Shown here one piece after another: positions 1 through 5,052 of a stretch of 7,784 nucleotides of DNA. Below the pieces are notes generated by a model. That model made no database searches and was not told where the DNA came from. It saw nothing but the letters and a program-made list of their open reading frames with translations. Every line of letters starts with the position of its first letter. Within the stretch, counting starts at the first letter, position 1. The stretch is taken from assembly GCA_900767015.1 (NCBI GenBank), contig CAAFXQ010000231.1, positions 1 to 7,784 on the forward strand. Direction: 5' to 3'. The position numbers were made by a program, and so were the translations under genes. Origin of the DNA: Clostridia bacterium. GTDB taxonomy: Bacteria > Bacillota > Clostridia > Oscillospirales > Acutalibacteraceae.

Positions 1-130
1 TGAATATTGAATAGTGAAGAATGGCGTTTTTACTTTGCAAAAATGGTTCACTTTGTCGCCGCACAGCAAAGCATTCTACATTATTGAAAAGAGGACTGAA
101 GGTTTTTCAACACCCCTGCAAAAGAGGTTG
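1..130. other. Non-coding AT-rich left flank
   Basis: No convincing gene is seen here. The short open frames crossing this stretch lack a good ribosome binding site and have unnatural composition. The only structure is a perfect 7-bp inverted repeat, TTGAAAA (84-90) and TTTTCAA (104-110), separated by 13 bases. It is not followed by a T-run on either strand, so I do not call it a terminator. Together with the repeats that follow, this leaves 1-325 without a gene. It may be the tail of an upstream mobile element or simply an upstream intergenic region. Confidence 0.4.
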
Positions 131-212
131 GTTTCATTGTGATCAGGTAAGTTTCATCGTGTCTGAAATAGTTTCAGCGTGTCCCATAAAAGTTTCAGTA
201 TGGATATTATTG
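131..212 (+). repeat. Four phased GTTTCA repeats
   Basis: GTTTCA occurs at 131, 151, 171 and 192, so the unit is 20, 20 and 21 bp, close to two helical turns. The first three units share GTTTCA followed by TTGTG, TCGTG or GCGTG; the fourth continues GTATGG and is more diverged. A perfect inverted repeat, CTGAAA-TAG-TTTCAG, spans 163-177. The last unit runs into the -35 box at 210-215. The array could be a set of same-face protein binding sites controlling the promoter, or the multiple terminal repeats found at ends of IS21-family elements. No transposase is visible to decide between these. Confidence 0.6.
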
Positions 213-238
213 TAATCAAATTTGTTTTGTGATATAAT
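210..238 (+). promoter_or_regulatory. Sigma-A type promoter for the 326 gene (and mutY)
   Basis: A TTGTAA -35 box (210-215) lies 17 bp from a perfect TATAAT -10 box (233-238), preceded by TGA as an extended -10 element. The predicted transcription start is about 245, leaving a leader of roughly 80 nt before the ATG at 326. No terminator is seen between the first gene and mutY, so this promoter may serve both. Confidence 0.75.
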
Positions 239-247
239 CTATTCTGT

Positions 248-259
248 AAATTCGAATTT
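248..259. promoter_or_regulatory. 12-bp palindrome, possible operator
   Basis: AAATTCGAATTT is a perfect 12-bp palindrome just downstream of the predicted transcription start (about 245). Its location fits a repressor operator. Being AT-rich it could also be chance, and no regulator gene is next to it. Confidence 0.3.
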
Positions 260-314
260 GTCCAACGGTTAACAACATTAGAAATTGTCGATTGTCCGAA
301 TAAGTGTGTGCGAT

Positions 315-319
315 GGAGG
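315..319 (+). promoter_or_regulatory. Ribosome binding site deciding the 326 start
   Basis: GGAGG sits 6 bases before the ATG at 326. The frame is open back to a GTG at 308, but that codon lies upstream of this Shine-Dalgarno sequence and has none of its own, so 326 is preferred. Confidence 0.8.
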
Positions 320-325
320 TGCTCT

Positions 326-1108
326 ATGTTATTTAACAATATTATCAACCATTTGAAATGGTGGTGTATGAATAAAGCAGAGGTTTACCAAAAGGCACAT
401 GGAGCACACGGTGGCATGACATATGTCGGTTATCTGATCGCATATGAATTGGAATTTAAACTATCGACACTTATAGACAAGTCTTTTGAAAGCATAGAAG
501 ATTTGAAAAGAGAAGTATTGAATCTCATCAATGTGCATTATGAGCCCTCTGTTTCAGAACCGCAAAATAATTTGGCACAGCATATTATTGATAAAACGAA
601 TCGAGAATTTTATGAATTTTTAGAAGAAGTTTTGGCTCGAAATGAATCTCTTACATTCATAGATATTCCATATAGGCGAGTAATCGTTGGCTCTCAAGCG
701 ACTGCATTGCAGGAAAAATTTCGTTCTGTTTGGGGATATGTGAATACGTCGTATTGGTTTCCCCTTATGGGAGATGAGCCAAAAGAAATTTCAGAAAAGT
801 TTTTTGTCATGCTTGACTATTTCGAGCCATATATAAAACAGCTTGAACAGATAATCGGGCTCCCTCAAACGCATCTGTACCGTTATGGCGAAAGTGATTT
901 CAGACCGCAAAATTGTATTGAGACCGTTGAGCTCGTTGAATATGGCGGGCACGAAACGATTTATACGGATAAGGATTTTTCCTGGGCAATCTATTTTTCC
1001 CACGAAAACACAGTTGCATTTGCGGGTTCAATAGTGCCAAAGGTCAAAGAACTGCTATGCAAAGAAAAAGAGCATTGGGACAAGTTCGAATGGGATTGGG
1101 TAGAATAA
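326..1108 (+). CDS. Protein of unknown function, aromatic-rich
   Basis: I do not recognise this 260-residue protein. It has a start supported by GGAGG at 315-319, a strong promoter upstream and a TAA stop. The N-terminus (FNNIINHLKWW) is amphipathic, not a signal peptide, and no membrane span is seen, so a cytosolic protein is inferred. The middle is helical and charged (FESIEDLKREVLNLI). Distinctive stretches are IDIPYRRVIVGS, VWGYVNTSYWFPL and, near the C-terminus, FSWAIYFSHENTVAFAG, followed by a Trp-rich end (EWDWVE). The mix of short Trp/Tyr motifs with an acidic helical body resembles some immunity proteins of polymorphic toxin systems, but this is a weak analogy. The gene is clearly more AT-rich than mutY, 28 bp downstream, consistent with recent acquisition. 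An alternative start at 368 has a poorer ribosome binding site. Confidence 0.8.
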   Translation: MLFNNIINHLKWWCMNKAEVYQKAHGAHGGMTYVGYLIAYELEFKLSTLIDKSFESIEDLKREVLNLINVHYEPSVSEPQNNLAQHIIDKTNREFYEFLEEVLARNESLTFIDIPYRRVIVGSQATALQEKFRSVWGYVNTSYWFPLMGDEPKEISEKFFVMLDYFEPYIKQLEQIIGLPQTHLYRYGESDFRPQNCIETVELVEYGGHETIYTDKDFSWAIYFSHENTVAFAGSIVPKVKELLCKEKEHWDKFEWDWVE

Positions 1109-1136
1109 TAAAAAATCTGATATCCGGGAGAAAGCC

Positions 1137-2189
1137 GTGAGAAAAGAAGAATTGCAAGCCGCCGTACCGCTGATTGTCGGCTGGTATAAAAAAGTAAAAA
1201 GAAATCTTCCGTGGCGGGCGGACGCTTCACCGTATCATGTGTGGCTTTCCGAAACCATGCTTCAGCAAACGAGGATTGAAACAGTCATTCCGTATTATGA
1301 GCGGTTTTTGTCTCAGCTGCCGACAATTGAGTCGCTCAGTGAGGCTGACGACGAAAAGCTGATGAAGCTTTGGGAGGGTCTCGGCTATTACAGCCGTGTG
1401 CGTAACCTCAAAAAAGCGGCGCAGACGGTCGTTTCGGTTTACTGCGGCGAACTGCCGCAAACGGCGGACGAATTAAAAAAGCTTCCCGGAATCGGAGAAT
1501 ATACCGCCGGTGCGATCGCCTCGATTGCTTTCGGTCAGCCGGAGCCGGCGGTGGACGGCAATGTTCTGCGTGTTGTAATGCGGCTGACGGCTTGCGATGC
1601 GGATATCATGCAGCCGAAAGTCAAAAGGGGAGTGACAGCGCTTTTGCGGGAGATCTATCCGAGCGGAAAGGATGCCGCCGCTCTGACAGAGGGCATCATG
1701 GAGCTTGGCGAAGTTGTCTGTATTCCGAACGGAGAGCCGAAATGTTCTGTTTGTCCGCTTGCTGCTGTCTGCCGTGCCTGCCTTGCCGGCGAAACCGAGC
1801 GGTATCCCGTCAGAAGCGAAAAAAAGAAGAGGAAAACCGAAGAACGCACGGTCTTTCTGCTTTTGTGCGGTGATAAGATTGCTTTACACCGTCGTGAGAA
1901 CTGCGGTCTTCTTGCAGGAATGTGGGAATTTCCGAACGCCGAGGGGCACATGACGATGAAAGAGGCGGAAACATTCTTATCGCAGGCAGGTGTTGAACCG
2001 ATGTCCTGTGAGCCGTGCGGAACGACGAAGCATATTTTTACCCATATCGAATGGCACATGAACGGCTACCGGGTCGAATGTGGGACGGAAAGCCCGCTGT
2101 TCGAATGGAAAACAGCAGAAGAAATTTTACAAAGCTGTGCATTGCCCTCCGCTTTCCGATTTTACCGGAAGCTGATAGAAAAACATTAA
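1137..2189 (+). CDS. mutY: A/G-specific adenine glycosylase MutY
   Basis: This is a base-excision repair enzyme that removes adenine mispaired with 8-oxoguanine. It has 350 residues, the usual length. The catalytic N-terminal domain shows LPWR (24-27) and WLSETMLQQT with E39, equivalent to the E. coli catalytic Glu37. A helix-hairpin-helix, LPGIGEYTAGAI, lies at 116-127. VDGNVLR contains D140, equivalent to E. coli Asp138. The [4Fe-4S] ligands are C195, C203, C206 and C212; the first spacing is seven residues instead of the six of E. coli, a form I recall as common in clostridia. From about 228 a NUDIX-like 8-oxoG recognition domain follows (LLAGMWEFPN, KHIFTHIEWHM). The start is GTG, with GGGAG (1126-1130) 6 bases upstream. 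It lies 28 bp after the unknown gene and may be cotranscribed with it, but its ancestral context is probably independent. Confidence 0.97.
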   Translation: MRKEELQAAVPLIVGWYKKVKRNLPWRADASPYHVWLSETMLQQTRIETVIPYYERFLSQLPTIESLSEADDEKLMKLWEGLGYYSRVRNLKKAAQTVVSVYCGELPQTADELKKLPGIGEYTAGAIASIAFGQPEPAVDGNVLRVVMRLTACDADIMQPKVKRGVTALLREIYPSGKDAAALTEGIMELGEVVCIPNGEPKCSVCPLAAVCRACLAGETERYPVRSEKKKRKTEERTVFLLLCGDKIALHRRENCGLLAGMWEFPNAEGHMTMKEAETFLSQAGVEPMSCEPCGTTKHIFTHIEWHMNGYRVECGTESPLFEWKTAEEILQSCALPSAFRFYRKLIEKH

Positions 2190-2201
2190 ATAATAAAAAA
2201 T

Positions 2202-2236
2202 GTCCGGAACGGTTTTTGATTAGTCCGGACGGTTTT
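2202..2236 (+). terminator. First of two tandem hairpins after mutY
   Basis: GTCCGGA (2202-2208) pairs perfectly with TCCGGAC (2224-2230) around a 15-base loop, followed by GGTTTT. The T-run is short, so this may be a weak terminator or an mRNA 3' end stabiliser. The two arms with their flanks also form a near direct repeat (GTCCGGA, then ACGGTTTT or CGGTTTT). Confidence 0.45.
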
Positions 2237-2238
2237 CA

Positions 2239-2270
2239 CCGTGTTTTGTGATTGCAGAACACGGCTTTTT
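2239..2270 (+). terminator. Rho-independent terminator after mutY
   Basis: CCGTGTT (2239-2245) pairs with AACACGG (2258-2264). The stem extends inward by TTG/CAG, with one G-U pair, to 10 bp with a 6-base loop. The sequence CTTTTT (2265-2270) follows. It lies 50 bp past the mutY stop and separates mutY from the potassium genes. The remaining gap, 2271-2413, is AT-rich; TAGAAT (2369-2374) could be a -10 box but has no matching -35, so I call no promoter there. Confidence 0.8.
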
Positions 2271-2413
2271 CTGTATTAAGACAGGAAAACGATGATTATC
2301 TGCCTGAATCTTTATAAAATCTTAACGGTATCAATTCCATATTTATACGCACTTAATACAAATTGAGATAGAATGAAAGCAAATTTTGAAACAAGGATTT
2401 TCAGGTAAATATT

Positions 2414-3763
2414 ATGCTCCAAAAGCAGCAAAAACAAAAAAGTAAGCATAAGCATATTACATCGTTTCAGATCATTATATTGGGCTTTCTGGCGATTATT
2501 ATTGCCGGCAGTCTTTTGCTCTCGCTCCCTTTTGCAACCCGTGACGGAAAGTGCGCCGGCTTTTCGGACGCATTGTTCACGGCAACGTCGGCGGTTTGTG
2601 TTACCGGCCTTGTTGTAAAGGATACGTCTTTGTACTGGTCTGTGTTCGGACAGTGCGTGATTTTGCTGCTGATTCAGGTCGGCGGTATGGGAATCGTCAC
2701 GGTGGCTGTGTCCGCTGCGGCAATTTCCGGCCGGAAAATCGGGCTGATGCAAAGAAGCGCGATGCAGGAGGCGATATCCGCCCATCACGTCGGCGGAATC
2801 GTGCGGCTTGCCAAATTGATCCTGAAAATTACGGCTTTGACCGAGCTTGTCGGAGCGGTTTTGCTCATGCCGTTTTTTTGCCGTGACTTTGGCCCGTTGA
2901 AAGGAATCTGGTTTTCGGTTTTTCATTCCGTATCGGCGTTCTGCAATGCCGGTTTTGACCTGATGGGAGCCAAAGAACCGTATTCCTCGCTTACTTCGTA
3001 TTCCTCACAGCCGTTTGTGAATTTTACCGTCATGGCGCTTATCATAATCGGCGGTATCGGATTTTTAACGTGGGAGGATATCAAGAAAAACAAGCTTCGT
3101 TTTCGCAAGTACCGTATGCAAAGCAAGGTGATTCTTTCGGTTACTGCCTTGCTGATCGCTGTTCCGGCATTCGTCCTTTTCTTCTTCGAATTTTCATCGC
3201 TTCCTTTGGGCGAACGGATACTGTGCTCTCTTTTTCAGTCGGTAACACCGAGGACGGCCGGATTCAATACGGCGGATCTGACAGCTTTGAGTGATTCGGG
3301 CAAGATGATGCTCATAATTCTGATGCTCATCGGCGGTTCGCCCGGTTCAACAGCAGGCGGAATGAAGACGACGACGGTCGCCGTTCTGGTTTCGTCGGCG
3401 CTGTCTGTTTTCAGCAAGAAAGAACACACGCATTTTTTCAAACGGCGTATCGCCGAAGATACGGTCAGAAACGCCGCAACGATTTTTCTGATGTATATTG
3501 TTCTGTTTGCCGCAGGCGGAATGCTCATCAGCCGGATTGAAAATATCCCGTTGCTCGTGTCGCTGTTTGAAACCGCATCGGCGATCGGCACCGTCGGACT
3601 TTCGCTCGGCATAACGGCTCAGCTCGGCTTGGCGTCAAGGCTGATCCTGATTATGCTTATGTTCTTCGGAAGAGTCGGAGGTCTTACGCTCATCTTTGCT
3701 GCTTTGTCCCAGAAAGCGACAACAGGAATCAAATATCCCCAGGAAAAAATCACAGTCGGATAA
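2414..3763 (+). CDS. ktrB: Potassium channel subunit KtrB/TrkH
   Basis: This is the integral membrane K+-translocating subunit of a Ktr/Trk uptake system, 449 residues, the size of Bacillus KtrB (about 445) and shorter than proteobacterial TrkH. The fold is four membrane-pore-membrane repeats, and all four selectivity-filter loops are visible: SAVCVTGL (59-66, G65), SAFCNAGFD (174-182, G180), TPRTAGFN (278-285, G283) and SAIGTVGLS (389-397, G395). GGSPGSTAGGMKTTT (307-321) matches the flexible intramembrane gate loop of this family. RVGGLTL (420-426) is another conserved family segment. The basic N-terminus (KQQKQKSKHKH) should be cytosolic. The Shine-Dalgarno is weak (AGG, 2403-2405). trkA follows after 9 bp, so the channel and its gate are cotranscribed. 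The trkH name would also be defensible; length and loops favour KtrB. Confidence 0.95.
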   Translation: MLQKQQKQKSKHKHITSFQIIILGFLAIIIAGSLLLSLPFATRDGKCAGFSDALFTATSAVCVTGLVVKDTSLYWSVFGQCVILLLIQVGGMGIVTVAVSAAAISGRKIGLMQRSAMQEAISAHHVGGIVRLAKLILKITALTELVGAVLLMPFFCRDFGPLKGIWFSVFHSVSAFCNAGFDLMGAKEPYSSLTSYSSQPFVNFTVMALIIIGGIGFLTWEDIKKNKLRFRKYRMQSKVILSVTALLIAVPAFVLFFFEFSSLPLGERILCSLFQSVTPRTAGFNTADLTALSDSGKMMLIILMLIGGSPGSTAGGMKTTTVAVLVSSALSVFSKKEHTHFFKRRIAEDTVRNAATIFLMYIVLFAAGGMLISRIENIPLLVSLFETASAIGTVGLSLGITAQLGLASRLILIMLMFFGRVGGLTLIFAALSQKATTGIKYPQEKITVG

Positions 3764-3772
3764 AGGAGAATC

Positions 3773-4423
3773 ATGATGAAATCGGTTTTACTGATAGGGT
3801 TGGGCAGATTTGGCAGACATGTTGCCGTAAAGCTTGATCAGATGCATCACGAAATAATGGCGGTCGATAAAAATGAAGACAGGGTTAATGCTGTCCTGCC
3901 GTACGTTACGAATGCACAAATAGGCGATGCTACGAACGAAGAATTTATGGAGTCGTTGGGCGTGAACAATTTCGATGTTTGCATTGTGGCAATCGGCGAC
4001 GATTTTCAAAGCTCGCTTGAAACCACTTCGCTTCTGAAGGATCTCGGGGCAAGAAATGTTGTCTCCCGGGCGGCAAGAGACGTTCATGCGAAGTTCCTTT
4101 TGAGAAACGGTGCGGACGATATTGTTTATCCGGAAAAGCAGGTGGCTTATTGGACAGCCATACGGTATACCGCCGACCATATTCTCGACTATATCGAGCT
4201 TGATGATGACCATGCGATTTATGAAATATCCGTACCGGAAAAATGGATCGGAAAAACGGTTGAGCAGGTTGATGTACGCCGAAAGCACGGAATCAACATT
4301 ATGGCGATTAAACGCTCGGGTGTCATGCAGATGAATATTACGCCTTACACAAGCTTTGTGTCGGGTGATACGGTTTTTGTACTCGGGAATACAAAGGACA
4401 TACAAAGGTGTTTTCATATATAG
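3773..4423 (+). CDS. ktrA: Potassium channel gating subunit KtrA/TrkA
   Basis: This is the cytosolic RCK subunit that forms a nucleotide-binding ring under KtrB and gates it, 216 residues, close to Bacillus KtrA (about 222). An RCK_N Rossmann domain (about 3-135) has GLGRFG (9-14) and acidic D32 at the end of the second strand, as in NAD/ATP-binding RCK proteins. An RCK_C (TrkA_C) domain covers about 140-216. There, VDVRRKHGIN (166-175) and P191 place D167, R169, N175 and P191 where, as I recall, S. aureus KtrA contacts cyclic di-AMP. AAAGGAG (3762-3768) overlaps the ktrB stop and lies 4 bases before ATG 3773 and 7 before ATG 3776. The second ATG is equally likely, giving 215 residues. Numbering here uses 3773. 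Confidence 0.95.
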   Translation: MMKSVLLIGLGRFGRHVAVKLDQMHHEIMAVDKNEDRVNAVLPYVTNAQIGDATNEEFMESLGVNNFDVCIVAIGDDFQSSLETTSLLKDLGARNVVSRAARDVHAKFLLRNGADDIVYPEKQVAYWTAIRYTADHILDYIELDDDHAIYEISVPEKWIGKTVEQVDVRRKHGINIMAIKRSGVMQMNITPYTSFVSGDTVFVLGNTKDIQRCFHI

Positions 4424-4438
4424 AAAGAAGACGGTGCT

Positions 4439-4948
4439 ATGAAATATGCATTTTTGGCTTTGGCGGTTGCTGTCGTGTTTGCTATCGGATTTCTCATCAT
4501 GAAAAAAACGGATATGGCTTTAGAAAGCAATGAAAGAAAGATTCAGGAGATTTCCCGGGGCATCAGTATTCGTGTTGCTTTTGAAAGCCCCGATACGGTG
4601 CAGGAGATAATTCCGCTTTTTGAAAGACTTTCCAAAAAATATCCCGAATGTGAAATCTATCTGTTTTCCGCTTCGCCGGACGAAATCCGGAAAAGTCTGA
4701 CGAATGATCAATTGGACATCGGCTTTTTGACAACCGATGGCATTTCCGATGAGCATGAAAATCTGAATACCTATGCGTTTCAGGCCGAAAAGAACAGCCT
4801 TTTGTGCCCGGTTTGTCGTTTACCGATTGAACCGCTGAATCCGGGAAAGACTGCCTGTACGGCAATATGGAAAAAGAACAATGTGAGTGTTTATGTACAC
4901 GCTTTATCGGATTTACTTGTATCAAATTTTCATAATACAGAATTATAA
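4439..4948 (+). CDS. Membrane-anchored LysR-effector-like half domain protein
   Basis: This 169-residue protein has no assigned function. Residues 3-21 form one hydrophobic span followed by KK, either a membrane anchor or an uncleaved signal; no lipobox Cys is seen. Residues 42-99 read like the start of a LysR-type substrate-binding domain: strand (ISIRVAFES), helix (TVQEIIPLFERLSKKYP), strand (CEIYLFSA), helix (DEIRKSLTND), strand (LDIGFLTTD). Residues 108-128 resemble the crossover toward subdomain II, but the text then passes directly to IEPLNPGKTACTAIWKKNN and a final helix, like the C-terminal end of that domain. Subdomain II therefore appears absent, as is any helix-turn-helix. Cysteines are C71, C123 and C126 (CPVC) and C140. 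It begins 15 bp after ktrA, with a weak ribosome binding site (AAAGAAG), so it probably belongs to the ktr operon. Ligand sensing or partner binding at the membrane is a guess. Confidence 0.85.
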   Translation: MKYAFLALAVAVVFAIGFLIMKKTDMALESNERKIQEISRGISIRVAFESPDTVQEIIPLFERLSKKYPECEIYLFSASPDEIRKSLTNDQLDIGFLTTDGISDEHENLNTYAFQAEKNSLLCPVCRLPIEPLNPGKTACTAIWKKNNVSVYVHALSDLLVSNFHNTEL

Positions 4949-4961
4949 GGGCTGATGTCGG

Positions 4962-4990
4962 TAGAAAAAGTTTTCTTGCTGTGATATAAT
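4962..4990 (+). promoter_or_regulatory. Promoter for kdpDE
   Basis: TAGAAA (4962-4967, four of six consensus bases) lies 17 bp from a perfect TATAAT (4985-4990), preceded by TGA as an extended -10. A perfect inverted repeat, AGAAAA-AG-TTTTCT (4963-4976), overlaps the -35 and spacer and could be an operator. Predicted transcription starts near 4997, giving a leader of about 56 nt. kdpDE could thus be expressed separately from ktrBA, though no terminator after 4948 prevents read-through. Confidence 0.65.
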
Positions 4991-5040
4991 AAACAAAGAC
5001 AGTTTTATATTGTCCTTGGTTCAGTGCTCAAAACCGACTC

Positions 5041-5045
5041 GGAGG
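5041..5045 (+). promoter_or_regulatory. Ribosome binding site deciding the kdpD start
   Basis: GGAGG lies 7 bases before ATG 5053. The in-frame GTG at 5047 is only one base away from it, too close to be used, so 5053 is chosen. Confidence 0.8.
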
Positions 5046-5052
5046 TGTGTAT

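Noticed and set aside
84..110. Terminator from the TTGAAAA/TTTTCAA inverted repeat
   Set aside because: The stem is AT-rich with a 13-base loop, and no T-run follows on either strand.
131..212. CRISPR-like array
   Set aside because: The shared unit is only 6-11 bases with period 20-21 bp and no distinct spacers; CRISPR repeats are much longer and near identical.
308..326. GTG 308 as the start of the first gene
   Set aside because: It lies upstream of the GGAGG at 315-319, which is correctly spaced only for ATG 326.
2271..2413. Cyclic di-AMP (ydaO-type) riboswitch ahead of ktrB
   Set aside because: Such elements often precede ktr genes, but the gap is too short and AT-rich after the terminator, and I see no conserved G-rich junctions or multi-helix fold.
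2312..2926. A 204-residue minus-strand open frame over the start of ktrB and the upstream gap
   Set aside because: It is highly basic and low in complexity, overlaps conserved KtrB filter codons, and has no supporting ribosome binding site or family motif.
3788..4417. A 209-residue open frame on the minus strand covering almost all of ktrA
   Set aside because: The plus-strand frame is an unmistakable RCK protein with a ribosome binding site; the antisense product has no recognisable motif and is a mirror artefact of codon use.
4439..4948. Decayed LysR regulator pseudogene
   Set aside because: The frame is uninterrupted with a proper start, membrane span and stop, sits tightly in the operon, and has hydrophobic residues where a helix-turn-helix would be expected; a functional small protein is more likely.
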